Positions 52,715-62,088 of a stretch of DNA of 64,000 bases are shown piece by piece. Position 1 is the stretch's first letter, and each line of letters begins with the position of its first letter. Made by a program: the position numbers and the translations under genes. The notes below the pieces were generated by a model. The model saw nothing but the letters and a program-made list of their open reading frames with translations. It did not search any database and was not told where the DNA came from. Source of the DNA: Lachnospiraceae bacterium (GTDB lineage: Bacteria > Bacillota > Clostridia > Lachnospirales > Lachnospiraceae); NCBI GenBank assembly GCA_017434885.1, contig JAFSGE010000020.1, positions 1-64,000 of the forward strand. Direction: 5' to 3'.

Positions 52715-54130
52715 TTATGCTTCCTTTAAGTCGAAACCAAAGTATCTTACTGCATTGTTGTAAGAAATGCCGGTAACGATCTCGGAAAGAATATCCATAT
52801 CTGCGGGGAACTCGCCGTTTTCAACAAGGTCACCAATCAGTTCGCACATGATACGACGGAAATATTCGTGTCTTGTGTAGGAGAGGAAGCTTCTTGAGTC
52901 AGTGAGCATTCCGACAAATCCTGATAAGTTACCTAAGTTTGCCAGTGAGAGCATCTGATCTCTCATACCAATCTTGTGGTCATTGAACCACCATGCGCTT
53001 CCCTGCTGAATTTTAGCAACGGCAGTGGAATCCTGGAAACATCCGAGAATGGTGCCGATTGCCTGATTGTCATTAGGATTTAAGCTGTAAATAATGGTCT
53101 TGGGTAATTCGTTTGTTTCGATTAAGGCATTTAAGAAATCTGCCATCTGCGCGGAGGGAGCATAGTTGTTGATGCAGTCATAACCGGTATCGGGACCTAA
53201 TTTTTCGTACATCAGACGGTTGTTGTCTCTCTTACATCCGTAGTGAAGCTGCATTACCCAGTTTCTCTTATTATATTCTTTGCCTACAAATACCATGAAA
53301 GCCGTTTTGAAGGTTAATTCTTCTTCTCTTGTTACTTTTTCACCTGCAAAGCGTTTTGCAAAGATAGCTTCAACTTCTTCTTCGGTAGCAGGATAGTACA
53401 TTACATATTCCAGTGCGTGGTCGGAAACATTACAACCCATGGAAGCAAAGAAATCCATACGATTCTGTAAAGCTGCCTTTAAGGTAGCGAAGGAAGTAAC
53501 CTTGATGCCGCTTACATCAGAGAGAGTAGCAAGGTAATCTAAATATTCAGGTTTTTCGATGTTCATGGCTTTGTCAGGACGCCATGCAGGAAGAACCTGT
53601 ACATCAAAAGAATCGTCTGCTGTAATTTTGGCATGCCATTCAAGAGAGTCTACCGGATCATCTGTAGTACAGATTAAAGTAACGTTAGACTGCTTGATGA
53701 TATTGCGAACGCTCATGGAAGGTTCAGCAAGCTTTGCGTTGCAGATGTTCCAAACTTCTTCTGCGGTATTTTTGTTTAAGGTACCGTAGTAACCGAAATA
53801 TCTCTGTAATTCAAGGTGGCTCCAGTGATAAAGTGGATTGCCGATGGCTTTGCCGAGAACCTCAGCCCATTTCATAAATTTCTCTTTGTCAGAAGCATTA
53901 CCTGTAATGAAATGCTCATCCACACCGTTGGAACGCATAAAACGCCATTTGTAGTGATCGCCGCCAAGCCATACCTGAGTAATGTTTTCAAATTTGCGGT
54001 CCTCAGCGATTTCCTTGGGATTGATATGACAGTGATAATCTAATACAGGTGTTTTTTCTGCATACTCATGAAAAAGAGTCTGCGCGGTGGGAGTGGATAA
54101 TAAGAAATCCTTGTCCATAAATGCTTTCAT
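52715..54130 (-). CDS. uxaC: Uronate isomerase
   Basis: UxaC interconverts D-galacturonate and D-tagaturonate (and glucuronate/fructuronate), the first step of uronate use. The 471-residue protein shows the metal motif LDYHCHINPKEIAEDRKF, ITQVWLGGDHYKWRFMRSNG, LICTTDDPVDSLEWH and the C-terminal SFLSYTRHEYFRRI, all characteristic. AAGGAGGA precedes ATG 54130 on the minus strand. It lies 38 bases after the LacI regulator gene in the same operon, divergent from uxaB-uxaA, which carry out the next two steps. Confidence 0.97.
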   Translation of the reverse strand: MKAFMDKDFLLSTPTAQTLFHEYAEKTPVLDYHCHINPKEIAEDRKFENITQVWLGGDHYKWRFMRSNGVDEHFITGNASDKEKFMKWAEVLGKAIGNPLYHWSHLELQRYFGYYGTLNKNTAEEVWNICNAKLAEPSMSVRNIIKQSNVTLICTTDDPVDSLEWHAKITADDSFDVQVLPAWRPDKAMNIEKPEYLDYLATLSDVSGIKVTSFATLKAALQNRMDFFASMGCNVSDHALEYVMYYPATEEEVEAIFAKRFAGEKVTREEELTFKTAFMVFVGKEYNKRNWVMQLHYGCKRDNNRLMYEKLGPDTGYDCINNYAPSAQMADFLNALIETNELPKTIIYSLNPNDNQAIGTILGCFQDSTAVAKIQQGSAWWFNDHKIGMRDQMLSLANLGNLSGFVGMLTDSRSFLSYTRHEYFRRIMCELIGDLVENGEFPADMDILSEIVTGISYNNAVRYFGFDLKEA

Positions 54131-54168
54131 GTTGTAGTTCCTCCTTGATAGAATCGTTTATTTTATGG

Positions 54169-55179
54169 CTAAAGAGCCGTACTTGCGCGATGAACCAATT
54201 CTCCTGAGAAAATGGTTTTTTGAGGCATTTCTTCACCGAGAAGAGTGCCGATACATGTTTTTACAAGTTGTGAACATAAGGTCTCCAAATGGTTGTCCAC
54301 GGATGTGATTTCCGGTTCGCTGCATGTGGTGAGAATGGAATTGTTGTAGCCGATAACGGATAAATCATCGGGAACGGAAAGGTTGTTTGCTTTGGCATAT
54401 TTGATGGCGCCTGCCGCAAGCATATCCTCCGAAGCAACAACGGCGTGGAATTCCAATCCTTTTTTGTGCAAATCATTTAAAAATTTGCAAACACCGTCAA
54501 TATCTTCGTGCGTACCGTTGAAAAACTGCTGATACTGTTTGTTTAGCGGTACATCCTTCATCAGATAAGCGGACTGGTAACCGTTTAATTTTTTCTTACC
54601 GCTGTAGGAATTGGAATTATATAAATAAAGAATATCGTTAATTCCTTTGTTCAGCAGTGCGAGAGTGGCATCCTGTGTGGATTTAAAATCATCACACATG
54701 GTGCAATATACATTGGGACAATCAAGGTCAGCATTTAACAGCATGATGGGAACCTGCTGGGCAGCATCTTTAATATATTGATTGTCACCGGATTCGGCCG
54801 CAATAAAAGTGGAACCTACCATAATCACACTGTCCACACGCTGGTTTAACAAAAGAGAGAGGGAAGCCTTCATATCTTCCGGGTCATAACCTGTACAGCA
54901 TAATACGGAATGGTAGCCGCCTGCTCGCAGGTTTCTCTCTATGTAATATACGGCTTTGGCAAGGTAAAGGTCAGAAGAGTCGGCACAGAGAATACCTACG
55001 GTGTTCATGGAATTAAGTCCCAGCCCTCTTGCAAAAGCATTGGGAGTGTAACCGCATTGTTCGATGATATCAAGTACCTTCTTTTTTGTCTTAGGTTTTA
55101 CGTTTGCGCTGCCGTTCAGCACACGGGAAACAGTGGCGATGGATACGCCGGCCTGTTTGGATATGTCGTAAATTGTCAA
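54169..55179 (-). CDS. LacI-family repressor, likely regulator of galacturonate/pectin genes
   Basis: The 336-residue protein starts with the LacI helix-turn-helix (TIYDISKQAGVSIATVSRVLNGS) and continues with a periplasmic-binding-protein-like sensor (~60-336). I place the start at TTG 55179, nine bases after AGGAG, which gives the canonical TIYDI beginning; ATG 55188 is only two bases from that site. It shares an operon with uxaC and diverges from uxaB. An operator-like TGTAACCATTTACA lies in its own leader, and matching sites precede uxaB and the transporter, so autoregulated repression relieved by a uronate is the simplest model. Confidence 0.88.
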   Translation of the reverse strand: MTIYDISKQAGVSIATVSRVLNGSANVKPKTKKKVLDIIEQCGYTPNAFARGLGLNSMNTVGILCADSSDLYLAKAVYYIERNLRAGGYHSVLCCTGYDPEDMKASLSLLLNQRVDSVIMVGSTFIAAESGDNQYIKDAAQQVPIMLLNADLDCPNVYCTMCDDFKSTQDATLALLNKGINDILYLYNSNSYSGKKKLNGYQSAYLMKDVPLNKQYQQFFNGTHEDIDGVCKFLNDLHKKGLEFHAVVASEDMLAAGAIKYAKANNLSVPDDLSVIGYNNSILTTCSEPEITSVDNHLETLCSQLVKTCIGTLLGEEMPQKTIFSGELVHRASTAL

Positions 55180-55245
55180 TAGAATCATCTCCTCCCCGTT
55201 TCATTTGTGCAAAAACTTAATAATTATCATGTAAAATCACAATCT

Positions 55246-55259
55246 TGTAACCATTTACA
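55246..55259 (-). promoter_or_regulatory. LacI-type operator O3 in the regulator leader
   Basis: TGTAACCATTTACA keeps perfect TGTAA/TTACA arms and matches the O1/O4 sequence at 12 of 14 positions. It lies 17-30 bases downstream of the -10 element of the regulator promoter. Confidence 0.55.
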
Positions 55260-55275
55260 CAAAAAAACTGATTTC

Positions 55276-55304
55276 ATTATACAATAGACATTCTTAAAAA
55301 ACAA
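55276..55304 (-). promoter_or_regulatory. Promoter of the regulator-uxaC operon
   Basis: On the minus strand TTGTTT (55304-55299), a 17-base spacer and a perfect TATAAT (55281-55276) predict a start near 55269. Confidence 0.7.
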
Positions 55305-55357
55305 GGACAGATTTTAGAAAATATGAAAAAACGTTGTAAAACTGCAAAAAAACGCTA

Positions 55358-55386
55358 TTGACTTATGCACAAAAGGGTTGTAAAAT
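55358..55386 (+). promoter_or_regulatory. Promoter of the uxaB operon
   Basis: TTGACT (55358-55363), a 17-base spacer and TAAAAT (55381-55386) predict a start near 55393, inside operator O4. Confidence 0.7.
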
Positions 55387-55391
55387 TAATG

Positions 55392-55407
55392 ATGTAAGCA
55401 CTTACAT
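55392..55407 (+). promoter_or_regulatory. LacI-type operator O4 at the uxaB promoter
   Basis: ATGTAAGCACTTACAT has perfect 7-base arms around a CA centre; its inner 14 bases are identical to O1. It overlaps the predicted start point, as expected for repression. Confidence 0.75.
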
Positions 55408-55456
55408 AAATGCTTGAAATGAACAAAAATAAGAACAAAACGCAAGGAGAAGAAAA

Positions 55457-56917
55457 ATGGAATTAATATCTAAGAGCAAAACAGGTAAAAAAGAAAGACC
55501 CGTAAAGGTTCTTCAGTTTGGTGAAGGAAATTTCCTTCGTGGATTTGTTGATTACATGATTGACATTGCAAATGAAAAGGGAGAGTTTGACGGAGATATT
55601 GTACTGGTAAAACCCATTGAGTTCGGTACACTTGATCGTTTTCATGCACAGGAATCCCAGTATACTGTGTCTCTGAGAGGTATTGTTGACGGAGAAGCTA
55701 CCGTACAGAACAGAATTGTTACCAGTGTAACAGATGTTGTTGCTGCCCATGAAGAATATGAAAAATACAGCGCATTTGCAAAGCTTGATACATTAAGATA
55801 CATTGTTTCCAACACAACAGAAGCGGGTATTGTATACGATGAAAATGATAAGCTTGAAATGTGTCCTCCTATGAGCTTCCCCGGAAAGCTTGCTAAGTTC
55901 TTATATGAAAGATATAAACATTTTAACGGCGCAATGGACAAGGGGCTTGTGATGTTGCCTGTAGAATTAATTGATGACAACGGTATCCGCTTGAAAGAAT
56001 GTGTATTGAAGCAGGCTGATAATTGGAATTTGGAAGCTGAATTCAAAACATGGATTGAAGAAGCTTGTATTTTCTGCTCTACATTGGTAGACAGAATTAT
56101 CACAGGATATCCCAGAGAAGAAGATGCAAAGCTTTGGGAAGAATGGGGATACAGAGATGAACTTATCGTAACAGGTGAACCTTTTGCACTCTGGGTTATC
56201 GAGTGTCCCAAGGATATCAGCGGTGAACTTCCTTTGGATAAGGCAGGCCTTCCTGTTATTTATACAGATAATCAGAAGCCTTACAAGCAGAGAAAGGTTC
56301 GTATCTTAAACGGTGCGCATACTTCCTTTGTACTGGCTTCCTATCTTGCGGGAAATGATATCGTATTAGAATCCATGAAGGATGAAACGGTATTTAACTT
56401 CATGAAGACAACTATCTTTGATGAAGTAATTCCTACACTTACATTGCCTAAACAGGATTTGGTTGATTTTGCAGAAGCTGTAATTACCAGATTTAATAAT
56501 CCTTATGTAAAGCATGCGCTTCTTTCCATTTCCTTAAACTCTGTTTCCAAGTGGAGAGCAAGATGTATGCCCAGCTTTTTAGGCTACATTGAATTGAATA
56601 AAGAACTTCCCAAGTGTCTGACATTCTCCCTTGCAGCACTGATGGCATTTTATAAAGGAACAGAAATCAGAGACAAGGCTTTAATCGGACACAGAGACGG
56701 ACAGGAATACAATATTATGGACGATATGGCTGTTCTTGAGTTCTTTGCAGCAAACAGCGAAAAGCCTTCCAAGGAATTTGCACAGAACTTCCTTAGCAAT
56801 GAAGAATTCTTTGGTCAGGATTTAACCAAGATTGACGGTCTTGTTGATACAATCGCAGGATATCTTGATGAAATTGCAGCTAAGGGAATGAGAAAGACAT
56901 TGGAAGAGCTTGTTTAA
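55457..56917 (+). CDS. uxaB: Tagaturonate reductase (altronate oxidoreductase)
   Basis: UxaB reduces D-tagaturonate to D-altronate with NADH. The 486-residue protein belongs to the mannitol/altronate dehydrogenase family: N-terminal VLQFGEGNFLRGFVDYMID (nucleotide site) and the signature KVRILNGAHTSFVLASYLAG with conserved Lys and His. The preceding NAAG-type ribosome site is AAGGAG before ATG 55457. It is the first gene of an operon continuing with uxaA, GH105, GH28 and an isomerase-like gene, controlled by O4. The related UxuB (mannonate) is less likely given UxaA next door. Confidence 0.94.
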   Translation: MELISKSKTGKKERPVKVLQFGEGNFLRGFVDYMIDIANEKGEFDGDIVLVKPIEFGTLDRFHAQESQYTVSLRGIVDGEATVQNRIVTSVTDVVAAHEEYEKYSAFAKLDTLRYIVSNTTEAGIVYDENDKLEMCPPMSFPGKLAKFLYERYKHFNGAMDKGLVMLPVELIDDNGIRLKECVLKQADNWNLEAEFKTWIEEACIFCSTLVDRIITGYPREEDAKLWEEWGYRDELIVTGEPFALWVIECPKDISGELPLDKAGLPVIYTDNQKPYKQRKVRILNGAHTSFVLASYLAGNDIVLESMKDETVFNFMKTTIFDEVIPTLTLPKQDLVDFAEAVITRFNNPYVKHALLSISLNSVSKWRARCMPSFLGYIELNKELPKCLTFSLAALMAFYKGTEIRDKALIGHRDGQEYNIMDDMAVLEFFAANSEKPSKEFAQNFLSNEEFFGQDLTKIDGLVDTIAGYLDEIAAKGMRKTLEELV

Positions 56918-56942
56918 TAATAAATCAGGAGATTACAATCAC

Positions 56943-58421
56943 ATGCAGATTTTAAAAATTCATGAAAATGATAACGTGGCAGTAGCAATCGAAACTATCG
57001 CAGAAGGTACTGCTGTCAATGTAAACGGCACAGAAGTTGTTGCAAATATGGAAATTCCGGCGGGTCACAAAATGGCCCTTCGGGATATTGCCGAAGGCGA
57101 ACAGGTAATTAAATACGGTTGTCCCATCGGAAATGCAAAAGAAGCAGTGAAAAAAGGCGACTGGATTCACGTACACAACGTAAAGACAGGACTTGGCGAT
57201 TTGCTTACTTATACTTATGAACCCGTAGATGTAAAGAATCCCGAAGGAAAAGAGGTTTTCTTTAACGGCTTTGAAAGAAAAGACGGCAAAGCGGGTGTGA
57301 GAAATGAAATTTGGGTTATTCCTACCGTAGGCTGCGTTAATAATGTGGCAGGAGCTATTGCTAAGCAGGCAAATGCATTTGTAAAGGGAAGCGTGGAGGA
57401 GGTTATTTCTTTCCCTCATCCTTACGGCTGTTCCCAGATGGGAGATGATCAGGAACACACCAGAACTATTTTGGCTGACCTTATTAATCATCCCAATGCA
57501 GGCGGCGTACTTGTTCTTGGACTTGGCTGTGAAAACAGTAACATTGATGTGCTGAAGCCTTATATCGGTGACTATGATGAGAACAGAGTGAAGTTTTTGG
57601 TATGTCAGGAATCCGATGATGAGATTGCAGACGGTGTAGAACTGGTGAAGGAACTGATTGAATATGCAGCGCCCGAAAAGAGAGTGCCGATTAGTGCGTC
57701 TAAGCTGATTGTAGGTCTTAAGTGTGGTGGTAGCGACGGCTTTTCCGGTATTACGGCAAATCCTTTGGTGGGTAAATTCTCCGATTTGTTAATCGGAGCA
57801 GGCGGAACAACTATTTTAACCGAAGTTCCGGAAATGTTTGGTGCAGAAACTCTGCTCATGAACCGCTGCGAAAATGAAGAGTTGTTTGACAAAACAGTAA
57901 CATTGATTAACGACTTTAAGAATTATTTCAAGAGTCATAATCAGACTATATATGAAAATCCTTCACCCGGTAACAAGAAGGGCGGTATTTCCACATTGGA
58001 AGATAAGTCTTTGGGATGTACGCAGAAGTCCGGCAGTGCACCGGTTAAAGGGGTACTTCATTACGGAGAAACTGTTAAGACTCCCGGCTTAAATCTGCTC
58101 AGTGCACCCGGTAACGATTTGGTGGCAGCCACAGCACTTGCAGCAAGTGGTGCCCATATTGTTCTGTTTACAACAGGAAGAGGAACACCTTTTGCATCTC
58201 CTGTACCGACTATGAAAATTTCCAGTAACTCAAGACTTGCAGGAAAGAAGTCTAACTGGATTGATTTCAATGCCGGCGTATTGGTAGAGAATGAAACTAT
58301 GGAAGAAACTGCAGGAAAGCTGTTTGATTATGTATTGGAAGTGGCTTCCGGTAAGAAGGTTTGCAGTGAAGAAGCAGGCTTCCATGATATGGCTATCTTT
58401 AAGCAGGGTGTTACCTTATAA
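56943..58421 (+). CDS. uxaA: Altronate dehydratase
   Basis: UxaA dehydrates D-altronate to 2-keto-3-deoxygluconate with an iron cofactor. The 492-residue protein has an N-terminal SAF domain (~1-95) and a large catalytic domain with FERKDGKAGVRNEIWVIPTVGCVNN, FPHPYGCSQMGDD, LGLGCENS and LKCGGSDGFSGITANP. ATG 56943 is preferred; AGGAG lies 11 bases before it, and an open start at 56910 overlaps uxaB. Full length matches the E. coli enzyme (~495). The kinase and aldolase for its product are not in this window. Confidence 0.95.
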   Translation: MQILKIHENDNVAVAIETIAEGTAVNVNGTEVVANMEIPAGHKMALRDIAEGEQVIKYGCPIGNAKEAVKKGDWIHVHNVKTGLGDLLTYTYEPVDVKNPEGKEVFFNGFERKDGKAGVRNEIWVIPTVGCVNNVAGAIAKQANAFVKGSVEEVISFPHPYGCSQMGDDQEHTRTILADLINHPNAGGVLVLGLGCENSNIDVLKPYIGDYDENRVKFLVCQESDDEIADGVELVKELIEYAAPEKRVPISASKLIVGLKCGGSDGFSGITANPLVGKFSDLLIGAGGTTILTEVPEMFGAETLLMNRCENEELFDKTVTLINDFKNYFKSHNQTIYENPSPGNKKGGISTLEDKSLGCTQKSGSAPVKGVLHYGETVKTPGLNLLSAPGNDLVAATALAASGAHIVLFTTGRGTPFASPVPTMKISSNSRLAGKKSNWIDFNAGVLVENETMEETAGKLFDYVLEVASGKKVCSEEAGFHDMAIFKQGVTL

Positions 58422-58444
58422 AAAACAGGTTAAGGAAAAACAAC

Positions 58445-59548
58445 ATGAATAACATAACATTTGAAAATTATATTGATGCTTATCTGGCAGATTACAAAAA
58501 TTGTAAAACCTATTGGAATTACGAAGACGGCTGTGTGTTAATCGGTTGCAGGGAATTGTATTATGTGACCGGAGATGAGAAGTATTACAATTTTATCAAG
58601 AAATATGTTGATGCGTTTGTGGATGAGGAAGGTAATATTTCTCCTTATGAAATGCAAAATTACAATATTGATTGTATCAACAGCGGTAAGATTCTGTTTT
58701 TCCTGTATGACAAGACAGGAGAAGATAAATACCGTAAAGCCATGGATGTGATGATGGAGCAGCTTAAGAGTCAGCCCAGATGCGAAAACGGAAGTTTCTG
58801 GCACAAGAAAATTTATCCCAATCAGTTGTGGCTTGACGGTCTTTACATGGCACAGCCTTTTTACATGGAATATGAGACCAAGTATCACAAAAAAGAAATG
58901 TACAACGATATTATCCGTCAGTTTGAAAATGTACAGAAATATCTGTATGATGAAGAAAAGGGACTTTGCTATCACGGATATGATGAAACAAAGTCGATTT
59001 TTTGGGCTGATAAGGAAACAGGACGCTCTAAGAGTTTTTGGCTTCGCAGTATTGGGTGGCATTTGATGGCAATTATTGATACTATGGATGCCATGAGCTT
59101 TGAAATCTTTGAACATTACAAGAGACTGCAGGATATTTTCAAATTGCTGATTAAGGGCATTTTACAGTATCAGGATAAAGAAACCGGTCTGTTTTATCAG
59201 GTGGTTGACAAAGCAGAGGCGGAAGGAAATTATACGGAAACATCCGGAAGTGCCATGGTGGGATATGTTATTTTGAAGGCATGCCGCATGGGTGTACTTT
59301 CAAAAGAAAAGTATATGCCTATCGGTATGAAAATTGTAGAAAGCATCTTACATAACAAATTTACGGAAGGTGAGGATGGGTTACATCTTCGTGATATTTG
59401 TGGCGGTGCAGGACTTGGCCCGGCAACAGATTTACGCCGTGACGGCAGCGTAACATATTACCTGAATGAAAAAGTAGTTATGGATGAATGTAAAGCAGTG
59501 GGCGTTCTGATGCAGGCATATGCACAGTATTTACAACTGCAAAAATAA
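58445..59548 (+). CDS. Unsaturated rhamnogalacturonyl/uronyl hydrolase (GH105), cytoplasmic
   Basis: The 367-residue protein matches GH105 enzymes such as YteR and YesR, which release unsaturated galacturonate from lyase-cut rhamnogalacturonan. Catalytic aspartates fit Asp76 (NIDCINSGK) and Asp131 (LWLDGLYMAQPFY); the alpha/alpha-barrel pattern continues to GLGPATDLRRDGSVTYYLNE. No signal peptide. It follows uxaA by 23 bases. Its expected substrates are lyase products, but no pectate lyase is in this window, so lyases must be elsewhere or supplied by other bacteria. Confidence 0.92.
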   Translation: MNNITFENYIDAYLADYKNCKTYWNYEDGCVLIGCRELYYVTGDEKYYNFIKKYVDAFVDEEGNISPYEMQNYNIDCINSGKILFFLYDKTGEDKYRKAMDVMMEQLKSQPRCENGSFWHKKIYPNQLWLDGLYMAQPFYMEYETKYHKKEMYNDIIRQFENVQKYLYDEEKGLCYHGYDETKSIFWADKETGRSKSFWLRSIGWHLMAIIDTMDAMSFEIFEHYKRLQDIFKLLIKGILQYQDKETGLFYQVVDKAEAEGNYTETSGSAMVGYVILKACRMGVLSKEKYMPIGMKIVESILHNKFTEGEDGLHLRDICGGAGLGPATDLRRDGSVTYYLNEKVVMDECKAVGVLMQAYAQYLQLQK

Positions 59549-59569
59549 GTAAGTTTATGATACAATAAA

Positions 59570-59593
59570 TTAGAGGGCGAGAGTGCCCTCTAA
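59570..59593 (+). terminator. Hairpin between GH105 and GH28 genes
   Basis: TTAGAGGGC (59570-59578) pairs with GCCCTCTAA (59585-59593) around a six-base loop, followed by TGTTATA. The weak T content suggests partial termination or an RNA processing point. Confidence 0.6.
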
Positions 59594-59667
59594 TGTTATA
59601 TTAAGGCGAATGATAAATGTTTCACAACCTATAGTGACATCGTATAAAATCACAGGAGGAAAGAAAA

Positions 59668-61224
59668 ATGGATGTAAAGCTGATTATGAAGTCAGCCAGA
59701 AGCGCAGTAATTGAAATCGCAGACGGAGGAACTTATTACACCAAAGAAAACTATCAAATTTGGATAAACGGAGAGCTTGTAAAAGAGGCAGAAACCGTGA
59801 TTACTTCTCTGTTTGATTTGAAACCGGAAACGGAATATCAAATTGAGATAAAAGCGCAGGATGGAAATATTCTTGGTGAGATTGCTTTTGCTACCGATTA
59901 TGAATTTGTTACTTTGAATGTAAAAGACTTCGGTGCAAAGGGTGACGGAGTACAGGATGACACCAAATATATTCAGGCGGCCATTCTTTCTTGTCCCAAA
60001 AACAGCAGAGTGCTGATTCCTGCAGGAACATATCGCATTACCAGTTTGTTCCTTAAGAGCAATGTTGCGATTGAAGTGGCAAAGGGAGCAGAACTGAAGG
60101 CTGATACCGAGAGATATGCATACCCCATGTTTCCCGGTCTGATTGAAAGCTATGATGAAAAAGATGAATACAATTTAGGTTCGTGGGAAGGAAATCCTCT
60201 TCCGATGTTTGCAGCAATTATCACAGGTGTTGAAGTGGAAAATGTAGTGATTTACGGAGAAGGAACCATTAACGGTTGCGGTTCTAAGGAAAACTGGTGG
60301 CACAATCCTAAGGTGATGAGAGGTGCGTTCCGTCCCAGAATGTTCTTTATCAATCATTGTAAAGGCATTACACTGCAGGGCGTGAAATTCTGTAACAGTC
60401 CTTCCTGGACCTTACATCCTTACTTTAGTAATGATTTGAAATTTTATAATGTAGTGATTGAAAATCCCAGTGATTCGCCGAATACTGACGGATTGGACCC
60501 TGAATCCTGTAAGGGAATTGAAATTGCAGGTGTTCGTTTCTCTTTGGGAGATGACTGTATTGCGATTAAGTCCGGTAAGATTTACATGGGCAAAAAACAT
60601 AAAACGCCTTCCGAGGATATTATAATCAGACAGTGTCTGATGGAGAACGGACATGGTGCAGTTACCATCGGAAGCGAGATGGCAGGCGGTGCCAAGAACA
60701 TTAAAGTAGAGGATTGTCTGTTCCGACATACCGACAGAGGGCTTCGTATTAAGACCAGAAGAGGTCGTGGTCAGGATGCGGTACTTGACAGAATCACCTT
60801 TAAAAACATTGATATGGATCATGTCATGACGCCTTTTGTGGTAAACAGTTTTTATTTCTGTGACCCGGACGGAAAGACGGAATATGTACAGAGCAGAGAG
60901 TGGATGCCGGTAGATGACCGTACACCATATATCAAGAGACTTGATTTTGAGGATATCCACGCAACAAACTGTCATGTTGCAGCTGCTTACTTCGATGGAC
61001 TTCCGGAACAGAAAATTGAAGAAATTATTATGAGAAATATTTCCGTTACTTATGCAGAAAATCCCAAGGAAGATGTACCGGCCATGTCTGACGGTGTAGA
61101 AAAGTGTACTTTGAAGGGTATTTTTGCTAATAATGTAAAAAGACTTGTGCTTGAAAATGTTTCCGTAACGGGACAGAAAGGAGAGGCTTTGACACTGACA
61201 AATGTAGATGTGTTGGAGCAGTAA
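59668..61224 (+). CDS. Polygalacturonase family GH28 (exo-type likely), cytoplasmic
   Basis: The 518-residue protein has an N-terminal fibronectin-III-like domain (~1-85) and a right-handed beta-helix with all four GH28 motifs: NTDG (272-275), GDDC (294-297), GHG (328-330) and RIK (360-362). The N-terminal extra domain and inserts resemble exo-polygalacturonases such as the Thermotoga and Yersinia enzymes. No signal peptide is seen, which is unusual for a polygalacturonase, so it probably trims imported oligogalacturonides. AGGAGG precedes ATG 59668. Confidence 0.93.
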   Translation: MDVKLIMKSARSAVIEIADGGTYYTKENYQIWINGELVKEAETVITSLFDLKPETEYQIEIKAQDGNILGEIAFATDYEFVTLNVKDFGAKGDGVQDDTKYIQAAILSCPKNSRVLIPAGTYRITSLFLKSNVAIEVAKGAELKADTERYAYPMFPGLIESYDEKDEYNLGSWEGNPLPMFAAIITGVEVENVVIYGEGTINGCGSKENWWHNPKVMRGAFRPRMFFINHCKGITLQGVKFCNSPSWTLHPYFSNDLKFYNVVIENPSDSPNTDGLDPESCKGIEIAGVRFSLGDDCIAIKSGKIYMGKKHKTPSEDIIIRQCLMENGHGAVTIGSEMAGGAKNIKVEDCLFRHTDRGLRIKTRRGRGQDAVLDRITFKNIDMDHVMTPFVVNSFYFCDPDGKTEYVQSREWMPVDDRTPYIKRLDFEDIHATNCHVAAAYFDGLPEQKIEEIIMRNISVTYAENPKEDVPAMSDGVEKCTLKGIFANNVKRLVLENVSVTGQKGEALTLTNVDVLEQ

Positions 61225-62067
61225 GTGTGTATGCAGTTAGGAATTCGTTTTCATGATACCAAAGCACTTCCTTTGGAGGAGAGACTTGCAGAAGTAAACA
61301 GACAGGGATTTTCCTGTGTACATGTGGCACTTTCCAAGGTGATTAAAGAAAATTCTGTGGCACCGGAAGCATTAACACCCGGTTATGCAATGTATTTAAA
61401 AAGGCTGTTTGAAGCGCAGAAGCTTGATATTGCGGTACTTGGCTGTTATTTAAACCTTGCAAATCCCAATCCTGACAAGCTTTCGGAAATCGTGGAGAAA
61501 TATAAGGCACATATCCGCTTTGCAGCTCATTTGGGATGCGGTGTTGTGGGAACCGAGACCGGTGCTCCCAATGAAGAGTACAAATATGAGCCTGCCTGCC
61601 ACAGCGAAGAAGCTTTGGAGCTATTTATTAAGAACTTAAGACCCATTGTGGAGTATGCAGAAAAAATGGGTGTGATTTTTGCCATTGAACCGGTATGGAA
61701 ACATATCGTTTGTAATCCGGTAAGAGCAAGAAGAGTACTGGATGAAATTAATTCTCCCAATTTGCAGATTATTTTAGATCCGGTCAATCTGCTTGATATC
61801 AGCAATTATCAGGACCAGATAGCAATTGTAGAAGAAGCTATTGATGTACTTGGTAAGGATGTGGCGGTAGTGCATATCAAGGATTATGTGGTAAAAGACG
61901 GAAAACTGGAGTCTGTAGCGGCAGGTAACGGATGTATGGATTATTCGGCAATCATGAAATTTATCAAAGAGCGGAAACCTTATATTCATACAACATTGGA
62001 GAATACCGTGCCGGAGAATGCCGTGCAGGCAAAAGAACATATTTGGAAGTTGTGGGAAGAAGCATAA
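61225..62067 (+). CDS. Sugar phosphate isomerase/epimerase-like TIM-barrel protein
   Basis: The 280-residue protein is an AP-endonuclease-2-type (beta/alpha)8 barrel of the xylose-isomerase-like superfamily. Metal-site candidates are the acidic and histidine residues in FAIEPVWKHIV, IILDPVNLLD and VAVVHIKDYV. GTG 61225 starts one base after the GH28 stop with GGAG six bases ahead; ATG 61231 is the alternative. In this operon it may isomerise an unsaturated uronate or keto-sugar from GH105 or GH28 products, a role not proven by the sequence. Confidence 0.82.
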   Translation: MCMQLGIRFHDTKALPLEERLAEVNRQGFSCVHVALSKVIKENSVAPEALTPGYAMYLKRLFEAQKLDIAVLGCYLNLANPNPDKLSEIVEKYKAHIRFAAHLGCGVVGTETGAPNEEYKYEPACHSEEALELFIKNLRPIVEYAEKMGVIFAIEPVWKHIVCNPVRARRVLDEINSPNLQIILDPVNLLDISNYQDQIAIVEEAIDVLGKDVAVVHIKDYVVKDGKLESVAAGNGCMDYSAIMKFIKERKPYIHTTLENTVPENAVQAKEHIWKLWEEA

Positions 62068-62088
62068 TGGAAGTTACGTGCGGAGCAC

